From positions 1,426,001 to 1,490,000 of the forward strand of contig NC_014666.1 of NCBI RefSeq assembly GCF_000166135.1: a DNA stretch of 64,000 nt, written 5' to 3'. The notes beneath the pieces are model-generated. The model was not told where the DNA came from, did no database searches, and saw only the letters and a program-made list of their open reading frames with translations. A program made the position numbers and the translations under genes. This document shows positions 36,358-44,688 of this stretch, one piece after another. Each line of letters begins with the position of its first letter. Position 1 is the stretch's first letter. The stretch comes from Pseudofrankia inefficax (GTDB lineage Bacteria > Actinomycetota > Actinomycetes > Frankiales > Frankiaceae).

Positions 36358-39300
36358 ATGACGCCGTCCTCTGCCGCCGAGCCGTCCGGCCGCCCGCCCG
36401 CCGGTCCGACCGGCGGGTACGCCTCGCCCTATCCGGACCACGGGTACGGCGCGCCGGAGGACAACGACCCCCGACCCGGCGCCGCGCCCTGGCCGCCCGC
36501 GCCACCGGCCGGTGCCCACGACTGGGACGACCGCAACTGGAGCGGCGGCCAGGACTGGAGCACGTCCGCCGTCTGGCCGCCGGCCGCGACGGCGCGGACC
36601 GAGCCTGGTCATCAGGCGGGCGCCGCGCAGCCGCCGGTCGGCTCGCCGTACCAGGACCCGGGCGGGCCGCGCGGCTACGACACGGCGAACGGGTCGCACG
36701 GCGGCGTCCTGGGCAACGGCGCGCACGGCGACGGGTCACCCGCCGCCAACGCGGGCGCGGGTGGCGACGCCTACGGCGCCAGCGCCACCACCTATAGCGA
36801 CGGCGCGTATGCCAACGGCGCCTATGGAGACGGCCCGTACGCCAACGGCGCCTACCGGGACGCGGGCTACGGGGGCTACGACCGGGCGCCCTATGGCGGG
36901 CAGAGCCAGGACGACGGCTACGGCGGCTACCCGGCGAGCGCACCGCCCGCGGGCTATCCCGGCTACGAACCGAGCGGCTACGACCGCGGGGACCAGGGCG
37001 CCGGCGGGTACGGCCCTGGCTACGGCGGCTTCGAGGTCGGCGGACCGAGCGTCGGCGGATCCGGCGTCGGCGGGCCAGGCGTCGGTGGATCGAGCGTCGG
37101 TGGTGCGCCGTCGGCGGGCGGTCCTGGCTACGGCGCGGCGCCGGCGGACGGCTACGGCGCGGCACCGGCCGGGAGCCCCGGCTACGGCGCGGCGCCCGCC
37201 GCGCCCGGGCCCGGCGCCGCCCGGCAGGCCTACGGCCAGAACCCCTACGGCCCGACCGCGCGGCACACCGGCTCCGTGCCGCTGGCCGAGCCGTCGAGCC
37301 GGCCGGCCGGCTCCGAGCAGGCCCGCTCCGGTCCACCCGGGCTCGCGACCACGCCGCCGCCCCAGCCCCCGAGCTACCCGCCGGGGGAGGCACCGCCGTT
37401 CGCCGGCCCGACCCCGCCTCCTGCCCCGGTCTCCACGCCGCCACCACCGCCCCCGGCCCCACCGGCACCACCGTCCGCGAACGCCACGGCCGGTCCCGGC
37501 GGCCAGCCGTCGCCCGCCCCGGCCGCGGCTGCGCCCGGCGGCGCGCCCGGAGCGGGCGGGGCGCTGCCGACGTCGGCCGCCGTCGCCGAGACGCTGTTCA
37601 CCCGGGCGCCGATCGCGCTCGCGTTCCACGACGCCGCCGGCCGGTACGTGCGGGTCAACGACGTGCTGGCCAGGCTGAACGGCCGGACCGTCGCCGAGCA
37701 CATCGGGCGCACCGCCCCCGAGCTGCTCGGCGAGATCGGCCACGAGCTGGCCAACCTGCTCGGGCGGGCGCTGCGCAGCGGCGAGCCGGTCGGCGACCTC
37801 GAGATGAGCGTCGCGACCGGCGCGGGCGGCCCGACCCAGACCTGGCAGGCGAGCTGGTACCCGGTGCCGGGGCCCGGCGGCGCTCCGCTGGGCGCGGTGT
37901 TCGTCGCGATCGACGTCAGCGCGCGCCGGGACGCGGAGCAGGACGCGGCGCGCGAGCGGGAGCGCACCCGCGTCCTGGCCGAGGCCGCCGGCGCCGATGT
38001 CCTGCGGGCCGGCCCGGACGGCACGTTCGACGCCGACCTGCCGCGCTGGCGGGCGTTCACCGGACAGCGGCGGGCCCAGTCCGACGGGTTCGGCTGGATC
38101 GACGCGGTGCACCCCGCCGACCGGGACGCCGTCCGCCGCGCCTGGCAGACCGCGCTGGACCGGGGCGAGAGCTTCGAGGCCGAGTTCCGGGTGCTGGGCT
38201 CGGACGGCGCGGAGCGGGTGCTGAGCGCCCGGGCGCTGACCGGCACGACCGGCGGTGAGTGGGTCGGCGCCCTCACCGACGTCACCGACCTGCGGGCCGC
38301 CGAGGCGGCGGCCGAGGCCGCCGCGGGCCGGGTCCGGGCCGCCACCGACCGGGTCGAGCAGATCCAGCGGGTGACCAGTGCCCTCGCCCGCGCGGTGACC
38401 AGCGAGGACGTCGTCTCCGTGGTCATGGAGGCCGGACGGGTGCTCGGTGCGTCAGGACGCGGCGTCGCGCTGATCGACGACGCCCGCGAGACGCTGGTCT
38501 TCCGCGCCCTGGCGGGCTACTCGGCCGATCACACCGCGCGGTGGTCGCGGATCGGCCTGGGCGCCGTGCACCCGGCCGCCGAGGTGGTCCGGGGCCGCCG
38601 GCCGTTGTTCCTGACCACCCGGGAGGAGCTGACGGCGCGCTGGCCGGTCCCCGACCTCGTCGCCGCCGTCAACGCCGCCGACGACCGGTCCTGGGCGCTG
38701 CTGCCGCTGGCCACCGGTGACACCCCGGTCGGGGTGCTGCTGTTCGGCTTCCCGACCGCCCGCGAGTTCAGCCTCGACGAGCGTGGCTACCTGGAGCTGC
38801 TCGCCGACCAGTGCGCGCTGGCCTTCGAGCGGGCCGAGCTGTTCGAGAGCGCGCTCGCGCAGGCCGCCGCCGGCCGGGTGGCCCAGGAGAACACCGCCGC
38901 GGCCCGGGCCGCCGCCGACCGGGCCGCCCGCCGGCTGGGCGTGCTCGCCACCGTGAGCGCGGCCGTGGCGGCCGGAGTCGGCCCCGCCCCGGCCAGCACG
39001 CCGGACCGGGCGTTGCGGGCGCTGTCCGAGGCCGCCGTCGGCGAGCTTGCCGACGCCTGCGCCGTCTACCTGCTCGCCGACCCGACCGCCGAGCAGCCCG
39101 CGGTCGCCGACGGGTCGCCCGTACGGGCCGACGGCTCGGGGGACACCGAGCCGGACGGCGACGAGGAATCCGCCTCCGTCGTGCCGGCGCCCGAGCTGGT
39201 CCGCGTCGCGGCGACCGTTCCGACCGGCGCCGCCGCGCTGCCCCGGCCGCGGCCGTTGCGCTGGCCGGCGGCCAGCGCGGTCGGCCGCGCGCTCGCCACG

Positions 39301-40875
39301 GGGCAGCCCCAGCTCGCCGTCCTGCGCGACGCGGCCGCCGACCCGGCCCAGACCGGACCATCCGGGGACGGCCCGAGTTCCGAGCGGGTCCTGTCGTCGG
39401 TCCAGACGCTGGCGGCGCCGGCCACGGACGAACTGCGCTGGGCCCGCCGCGCCGGCGCGAGCACGATCGCCGCGGCCCCGATCCTGCGCGGTGGCCGGGC
39501 GATCGGCGTCGTCACGCTGGCCGCGCTCGGCGACCGGCAGCCGCTGGCCGAGGCCGACCTCGCGATGGTCGGTGAGCTGGCGGCCCGCGCCGCGGATGCC
39601 GTGGACCGGGCCGAGCTCGCCGCTGCCGCCGCTCCGGCGGCGCTCGCGGCCAGCCGCCGGGCCGCCGCCCGTTCGCTCACGCCGGCCGGGCTCGCCGTGG
39701 TCGCCCGCCACCGCCCCGGCGAGGGCGGCGTCAGCTGGGACTGGTTCGACGTGATCGACCTCGGCGCCGGCCGCGCGGCGCTGGCGATCGGCAACATCGC
39801 CGGCGGCGACGCTGCGGCGGCTGTGATGGACGCCCTGCGGGCCTCGGTACGCGCCTGCGCCCGGCTCGACCTGCCGCCGCACGAGGTGATCACCCTGCTG
39901 GACGGCGTGCTCGGCGACCTCGCCGTCGAGGGACGCCAGGCTGACGGCGCCGACGAGCCCGATCAGGCGGGCGGCTCGCCGGGCGCCGGCGGGCCGGCTG
40001 ACCTGCCCGTACAGCTGGCCACGTGCATCTACGCGATCGTCGAGACCGACTCCGGGCGGGTGACGCTGGCCAGCGCCGGGCACCCGCCGCCCCTGGTGGT
40101 GGCGCCCGACGGGCTGGTCTCCCGCCTCTACATGGAGGTCGGTCCCGCGTTGGGCTCGCGGCGCGACGACGTGAAGGAGTACGTCGTCCGCCTCGGACCG
40201 GACTGGCTGCTCGCGTTGTTCACCGACGGGCTGGTCGCCGCCGGTGGCCGTGAGCTGGACGCGGGGGTCTCCCAGCTGGCGGGCGCGCTGGCCCGGTCCG
40301 GGGTGCCGCTGCCAGAGCTGGCCGACGAGGCGTTCGCCCTGCTCGGCCCGACAGCGGGCGCCACGGTCGAGACAGTCACCCGCGCCGGCGCGGAGCCGGT
40401 CGGCGGCCCGGCCGAGGAGCCGGTGAGCGTCGACGCGGCGCTGCTGGTCGCCCGGCTGCCGGCGGCCCCGCCGCCCGGCGCGACAGTGGAGATCCCGGTG
40501 GACGGCGGCGCGGCCGACCTCGCGACGGCGCGGGCCGCCGCCCGGGCCGCGCTGGCCGACTGGGCGCTGCCCGCCGACGCGCTGGAGACGACCGTCCTCG
40601 TGCTGTCGGAGCTGGTCGGCAACGCCGTCGCGCACGGCCGGGCGCCGATCGACGCCCGCGTCCGCCGGCTCGCCGACCGGGTCGTGGTCGAGGTCGCCGA
40701 CGGCGGCGGGCGGCTGCCGCGGCGACGGCACGCCGGCGTCGAGGACGAGGCCGGCCGCGGCCTGGACCTGGTCGCCACGCTCGCGGACCGCTGGGGTGCC
40801 CGGCCGTCCGCAGACGGCAAGGTCGTCTGGGCTGAGATCGGCCCTGCCGCGTTCACGGCCGGCCAGTCCGGCTGA
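36358..40875 (+). CDS. PAS-PAS-GAF-GAF-SpoIIE phosphatase-HATPase regulator
   Basis: A 1505-residue cytoplasmic sensor/partner-switching protein. Residues 1-400 are disordered and Gly/Tyr/Pro-rich. Two PAS domains (about 400-530 and 540-650), two GAF domains (about 665-830 and 860-1085), a SpoIIE/PP2C phosphatase (about 1097-1360) and an RsbW-like HATPase (about 1380-1497, ELVGNAVAHGRAP then VADGGGRLP) follow. In this family the phosphatase acts on anti-anti-sigma factors and the kinase on the opposite side. One metal-binding Asp of PP2C is changed (GNIAGGD instead of GDVxGHG), although LFTDGLV remains. ATG at 36358 is preferred over an upstream TTG. No membrane segments. Confidence 0.9.
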   Translation: MTPSSAAEPSGRPPAGPTGGYASPYPDHGYGAPEDNDPRPGAAPWPPAPPAGAHDWDDRNWSGGQDWSTSAVWPPAATARTEPGHQAGAAQPPVGSPYQDPGGPRGYDTANGSHGGVLGNGAHGDGSPAANAGAGGDAYGASATTYSDGAYANGAYGDGPYANGAYRDAGYGGYDRAPYGGQSQDDGYGGYPASAPPAGYPGYEPSGYDRGDQGAGGYGPGYGGFEVGGPSVGGSGVGGPGVGGSSVGGAPSAGGPGYGAAPADGYGAAPAGSPGYGAAPAAPGPGAARQAYGQNPYGPTARHTGSVPLAEPSSRPAGSEQARSGPPGLATTPPPQPPSYPPGEAPPFAGPTPPPAPVSTPPPPPPAPPAPPSANATAGPGGQPSPAPAAAAPGGAPGAGGALPTSAAVAETLFTRAPIALAFHDAAGRYVRVNDVLARLNGRTVAEHIGRTAPELLGEIGHELANLLGRALRSGEPVGDLEMSVATGAGGPTQTWQASWYPVPGPGGAPLGAVFVAIDVSARRDAEQDAARERERTRVLAEAAGADVLRAGPDGTFDADLPRWRAFTGQRRAQSDGFGWIDAVHPADRDAVRRAWQTALDRGESFEAEFRVLGSDGAERVLSARALTGTTGGEWVGALTDVTDLRAAEAAAEAAAGRVRAATDRVEQIQRVTSALARAVTSEDVVSVVMEAGRVLGASGRGVALIDDARETLVFRALAGYSADHTARWSRIGLGAVHPAAEVVRGRRPLFLTTREELTARWPVPDLVAAVNAADDRSWALLPLATGDTPVGVLLFGFPTAREFSLDERGYLELLADQCALAFERAELFESALAQAAAGRVAQENTAAARAAADRAARRLGVLATVSAAVAAGVGPAPASTPDRALRALSEAAVGELADACAVYLLADPTAEQPAVADGSPVRADGSGDTEPDGDEESASVVPAPELVRVAATVPTGAAALPRPRPLRWPAASAVGRALATGQPQLAVLRDAAADPAQTGPSGDGPSSERVLSSVQTLAAPATDELRWARRAGASTIAAAPILRGGRAIGVVTLAALGDRQPLAEADLAMVGELAARAADAVDRAELAAAAAPAALAASRRAAARSLTPAGLAVVARHRPGEGGVSWDWFDVIDLGAGRAALAIGNIAGGDAAAAVMDALRASVRACARLDLPPHEVITLLDGVLGDLAVEGRQADGADEPDQAGGSPGAGGPADLPVQLATCIYAIVETDSGRVTLASAGHPPPLVVAPDGLVSRLYMEVGPALGSRRDDVKEYVVRLGPDWLLALFTDGLVAAGGRELDAGVSQLAGALARSGVPLPELADEAFALLGPTAGATVETVTRAGAEPVGGPAEEPVSVDAALLVARLPAAPPPGATVEIPVDGGAADLATARAAARAALADWALPADALETTVLVLSELVGNAVAHGRAPIDARVRRLADRVVVEVADGGGRLPRRRHAGVEDEAGRGLDLVATLADRWGARPSADGKVVWAEIGPAAFTAGQSG

Positions 40876-41034
40876 GCCGCCGCGTCACCTCGGCCGGGAG
40901 CGATCACCGTGCTCCCGGCCCGCTCCGTCGTGCCAGGCCGCCCTCCACCGGCCGGGCGGGACCGCCACCCGGCGGCGGTGCGCGCGGCAAACGCCGCTCC
41001 GGTTGCTCGCTTCCCGACCGGTAACGTGAGCGCC

Positions 41035-41856
41035 ATGGCGGACACGATCGTGAGCCTCGACGCGGTCAGCGTGCGGCGAGACGGGGCGGCGTTGCTGTCC
41101 GACGTGAGGTGGACGGTCACGGCCGGGCAGCGCTGGGTCGTGCTCGGGCCGAACGGCGCAGGCAAGACGACGCTGCTGCTCGTCGCGGCCGGCCGGCTCT
41201 TCCCGACCGCGGGCGCCGTCGACCTGTTCGGCTCGCGACTGGGTTCCGTCGACATGCGTGAGCTGCGCTACCGGGTCGGGCTGGTCAGCTCGGCGCTCAC
41301 CGAGACGCCGCCGCCCGAGGAACGGGTGCTGGACGTGGTCCTCACCGCCGCCTGGGCGGTGTTCGGCCGGGGCTACGAGCGGTACGACGAGATCGACATG
41401 GCCAGGGCCGCCGGGCTGTTGCGCCAGTTCGGCTGCGGCGCGCTGGTTGACCGCCGGTTCGGCACCCTGTCCGAGGGCGAGCGCAAGCGGGTCGCGATCG
41501 CCCGCGCGCTGATGACCGACCCCGAGCTGCTGCTGCTCGACGAGCCGGCCGCCGGCCTCGACCTGGGCGCGCGGGAGGCCCTGCTGCGCCGGCTCACCCG
41601 GTTCGCCGCCGACCCGACCGCGCCGGCGATGGTGATGGTCAGCCATCACGTCGAGGAGATCCCGGTCGGCGTCACCCACGCCCTGCTGCTTCGCGACGGC
41701 CGGGTGGTGGCCGCCGGGCCGGTCCAGGAGACGGTGACCGCCGGGCCGCTGTCCGAATGCTTCGGCATTCCGCTGGACGTCACGGTCAACGGGGGCCGCT
41801 TCACCGCCCGGCTGGCACCGCGCCCGCCGCGCCCCCGGGCCGCTGCGCCGGCCTGA
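41035..41856 (+). CDS. ABC transporter ATP-binding protein (ModF/YlmA-like)
   Basis: A 273-residue ATPase with Walker A GPNGAGKTT, the signature TLSEGERKRVAIARAL, Walker B LLLLDEPAAGLD and switch His in MVMVSHHVEE. Its continuous design with RRDGAALLSDVRWTV and a 30-residue Pro/Arg tail resembles the cytosolic actinobacterial YlmA/ModF-like group. No permease or binding protein is adjacent, so a stand-alone role is possible. The ATG at 41035 competes with a GTG 9 nt upstream. Confidence 0.9.
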   Translation: MADTIVSLDAVSVRRDGAALLSDVRWTVTAGQRWVVLGPNGAGKTTLLLVAAGRLFPTAGAVDLFGSRLGSVDMRELRYRVGLVSSALTETPPPEERVLDVVLTAAWAVFGRGYERYDEIDMARAAGLLRQFGCGALVDRRFGTLSEGERKRVAIARALMTDPELLLLDEPAAGLDLGAREALLRRLTRFAADPTAPAMVMVSHHVEEIPVGVTHALLLRDGRVVAAGPVQETVTAGPLSECFGIPLDVTVNGGRFTARLAPRPPRPRAAAPA

Positions 41857-41867
41857 GCGGGCCGCTG

Positions 41868-41885
41868 CGGCCGTGTGGACGGCCG
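41868..41885. terminator. Small hairpin between convergent ABC and NYN genes
   Basis: CGGCCGT and ACGGCCG pair around GTGG, 12 bp after the ABC gene stop. Confidence 0.45.
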
Positions 41886-41911
41886 TGCCGACAAATCAGG
41901 TGCCGTATTGG

Positions 41912-42433
41912 CTAAACACGGTCCAGAAGGGCCCACAGGCTTCCTGCGCCGTGCGCCTGGGCGCCGTTCGCGGTGACGCGGCTGCGCAGGGCCCGATCCG
42001 AGGTGAAGACGAGCACGGGTGGCGTCGCGGCGAGCGCCGCCGCCACGATCGCGTCGTCGCCGGAGCCGGGCGCGTGCACCACGGTCAACGACCGCGCTGA
42101 ATCCGGCGGCCGATCGGCATTCTCGGCGAGCCCGGACCGGGTTACGGCAAGCACCGTGCCGGGCTCGACGCCAGCCCTGGCCGCTCCTTCCAGGACGAGA
42201 ACGACCCGCTCCGGCGGGCCGGGCGGGCTACCGGGTTCCGCGTCCCCGGCCGGCCTCGCGGGAGGCTCGGTGGCCAGCCCAACGGGTGCCTCGGCGGGCG
42301 GCTCGACGTAGGTGAGCAGGCGCAGAATCCGCGCGTGCAGGCGGGCGGCGGCGCCCGGGCGATCACGCCACCAGCCGTCCGGGCGGGAACCGACCACGTT
42401 TGCCGCGTCGATCACCCAGGTTCGCGCGGTCAT
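41912..42433 (-). CDS. NYN-domain (PIN-like) putative ribonuclease
   Basis: A 173-residue protein with the PIN/NYN fold acids: VIDAANVVGSRPDGWW at the N-terminus (first Asp), GSGDDAIVAAAL in the middle and VFTSDRALRSRV late. This spacing is that of YacP/NYN nucleases acting on RNA. A Pro/Glu-rich insertion (about residues 40-70) separates the first two motifs. The ATG at 42433 gives the canonical N-terminus although no strong ribosome site is visible. The gene is isolated, convergent with the ABC ATPase. Confidence 0.85.
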   Translation of the reverse strand: MTARTWVIDAANVVGSRPDGWWRDRPGAAARLHARILRLLTYVEPPAEAPVGLATEPPARPAGDAEPGSPPGPPERVVLVLEGAARAGVEPGTVLAVTRSGLAENADRPPDSARSLTVVHAPGSGDDAIVAAALAATPPVLVFTSDRALRSRVTANGAQAHGAGSLWALLDRV

Positions 42434-43466
42434 CGCGGGGTGCTGACCAGGCGGGCCGGAATGACAGTGCTGATCCGCGCGGTCACCGCACGGACGCCGA
42501 GGGGGCGCCGAAAGACCGGAGGGTGGACCGTTCCGGCGGACCATCGGTCAAGGTTTCCCATTCGTGCTGCCGGCTCGTGCCGGCCTCGCGCTGGCGAAAG
42601 TCCGTCCCATAGGGGAGACAGCGGCCGCCGGATGCCGACCGTAGCGACTCCAAAGCCCGCCGACACCGCGTGGCTCTGTTTGACGAGCAATGGCGCCCCA
42701 CCGGCCGCTGACCGTCGCGTAGGGCTGGCTCCAGGGCTCGCGGCACCCGTGCGTCGTGGCCCATCTGTCCCCAAGGGTGTGAAGTTCCGGGTCCGGGCGG
42801 GTGATTCCGTTGACACGATGGGCCTCCTATCATGCCGGCGGCGGTGGACTCTTTAGGTTCCGCTGACAGATCCACCGGTGCGACACCGTTCCGTGGTCGT
42901 GGGCATCGCCGGACGGCAACCGGGGCGAACGCGGAAGCCCGCCATCAGGGTTCCGGCGTCGCCCCACCCTTGATGGACATCACACCCATAGCCGAACCAG
43001 CAAACCACCGTGCCCGCCGATTCGTCGGGCTGCCGTAGGCTCGGCCCGGTCCGGAGCGGCGGAGGCTGAATCGGCGGGGAACCGCACGAAGCGGCGTGCC
43101 ACAGCCTTGATCGCGCCATTGTCGCGGCGTCGCTTCACCACTGGCACTCTTGGCACGCGGTAGCTCCAGATGCCGACGGGAGCGCGCGGGCAGACATTGC
43201 GGCGCGCCGGAAGCCGAGCCGAAGCGCCATGTGGTCGATTCGGGGATCTCGCCCGTAGGCCCGCGTCCGCGCGTAGCGGAGTCCGCACGGATCTGCGTCG
43301 ACAGATCTGCGCGCAGCGCTGAATCGTCGGTAGCCAGGCGAACAAGGTCGGCCTCCCGGCTCGCCACCTCGAACCAGTCGCGAACGTTCCCCGTGTTCTC
43401 GTGGTAATACTAGACGCGTGAGTTCTGGGGTCCGCTGACCTGAACCGCTGACCTGAAGGAGTTGAC
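42434..43466. other. Intergenic kilobase before lsr2
   Basis: No convincing gene on either strand; open frames here have no recognisable motif and no ribosome site. A 13-bp direct repeat (CCGCTGACCTGAA) ends just before the lsr2 ribosome site (about 43432-43457). A TAATAC hexamer at 43405 may be the lsr2 -10. Confidence 0.5.
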
Positions 43467-43811
43467 ATGGCCCAGAAGACCATCGTCTCGTTGATTGACG
43501 ATCTCAGCGGCGAAGAGGCCGACGAGACCGTCCGGTTCGGCCTCGACGGCGCGCAGTATGAGATCGACCTCTCCGAGAAGAACGCGACCAAGCTGCGTGA
43601 GTCGCTGGCCCCGTTCGTCGGCGCCGCTCGCCGTTCGGGTGGTCGTGCCTCGGGTGGCCGTCGCGCCGCTGCTCGCGTCACTTCTCGCCGTGGCGGTGGA
43701 ACGGACCGTACCGCCGACATTCGTGAGTGGGCGCGCAGCAACGGCTACACCGTGAGTGACCGCGGCCGTATCGCCTCCAACATCGTCGAGGCGTACGAGA
43801 AGGCCCACTAG
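43467..43811 (+). CDS. lsr2: Lsr2 nucleoid-associated protein
   Basis: Lsr2 is the actinobacterial xenogeneic silencer that bridges AT-rich DNA, an H-NS analogue. The 114-residue protein has the N-terminal oligomerisation domain (MAQKTIVSLIDDLSGEEADE, VRFGLDGAQYEIDLSEKNA), an Arg/Gly-rich linker and the C-terminal DNA-binding domain IREWARSNGYTVSDRGRIAS with the minor-groove RGR. AAGGAG at 43456-43461 precedes the ATG by 5 nt. The gene is flanked by long non-coding DNA on both sides; the usual lysS/clpC neighbours are absent. The next terminator-like structure is 770 bp downstream. Confidence 0.97.
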   Translation: MAQKTIVSLIDDLSGEEADETVRFGLDGAQYEIDLSEKNATKLRESLAPFVGAARRSGGRASGGRRAAARVTSRRGGGTDRTADIREWARSNGYTVSDRGRIASNIVEAYEKAH

Positions 43812-43839
43812 TTCGAGGCGGGTTCGCCTGCTCGCCGGT

Positions 43840-44260
43840 CTTCGACCGGCTTCGCCGGAGGCGGCGAACGAGAGGTCTGCCACGGGGTCATCTCCCCCGA
43901 CAATCCGCAAGCGCGGCTTGCCGGGGACCCCGGGTCCACTGGAACCCCCGTTGTCGAGGTTCTCTCGGCCCGGGGGTAGGCAGATTGTTGGCCTTCGGTC
44001 GGGCTTCGCCGCCGGCCGCGGACTGGATCGCCACCCAGCGCTCCAGCTCGTGGAACCGGTGCTTCGAGGTGGGGTAGGGGTGGCCGTTCCGACGGTTTTC
44101 GGCCGGCTTCCCGGTGGCCCGCAATGTTCGTCCAGGGGATCTCCCCTGATGGCCCGCCAGCGTGGCTCGCGGGTGATCCTGGTCCCCGGAACCCCGGCTG
44201 TCGAGCATCGCTCGGCCCCGGGGCAGCCGGATTTCCGGGTTCGGTCGGCTTCGTCGGCGT
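43840..44260 (+). repeat. Two diverged direct copies of a ~170-bp non-coding block after lsr2
   Basis: Copy 1 (about 43840-44012) and copy 2 (about 44097-44260) share ordered blocks: CCGGCTTC, ATCTCCCC, TGTCGAG, CTCGGCCC, TTCGGTCGG. No open frame is conserved between them. The rest of 43812-44584 holds no recognised gene. Confidence 0.7.
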
Positions 44261-44584
44261 GACCGGACCAGATGTCCGCCGTACGGGCGGTTCCTCAGCT
44301 ATCCACGGTGTCCGCTGGCCCGGGATTGGCGGCCGGCCGGTCGGGGATTTTCGTTGACCTCGGCGAGGCCCGAGTCGGCTCGGTCTCCCGGTGCCGCGCC
44401 CGGCGGGGTGTTCGGCTGGTTACGGGATGACCGGTCCGAGTTGTCGTTTTCGCATTTTTCCAGTGACTTCGAGGGTCCGGCCGGATTTGGCGACTGCGTC
44501 GCGTCAGGCCGGTTGCCCGGACGGTGAGACCGACGGGCACCTTCGTCAGCCTTAGGTGAATCTATGTCACCACAGGGTGACGAG

Positions 44585-44625
44585 AAGGCCGGCTGGCTCC
44601 CGAACGGGAGCCAGCCGGCCTTTTT
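44585..44625 (+). terminator. Strong intrinsic terminator on the plus strand
   Basis: A perfect 18-bp stem (AAGGCCGGCTGGCTCCCG and complement) with an AA loop is followed by TTTTT. The T-run is on the plus strand, so it ends a transcript running from lsr2 or from within the duplicated region. It may also block pepP read-through on the minus strand. Confidence 0.92.
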
Positions 44626-44688
44626 GGCGGAAACCAGCGCCCGCGGGCGCCGCTGCGCGGGCTGGCCGGCCCGCTGTCGTGCGCCCGA

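Noticed and set aside
43381-43395. SOS box near the lsr2 promoter
   Set aside because: GAACGTTC lacks the four-base spacer required by the operator.
42434-43466. Possible genes upstream of lsr2
   Set aside because: Several open frames exist on both strands but none has a ribosome site, motif or protein-like composition.
43888-44208. Minus-strand gene in the duplicated block after lsr2
   Set aside because: No ribosome site or family motif, and the frame is not conserved between the two copies.
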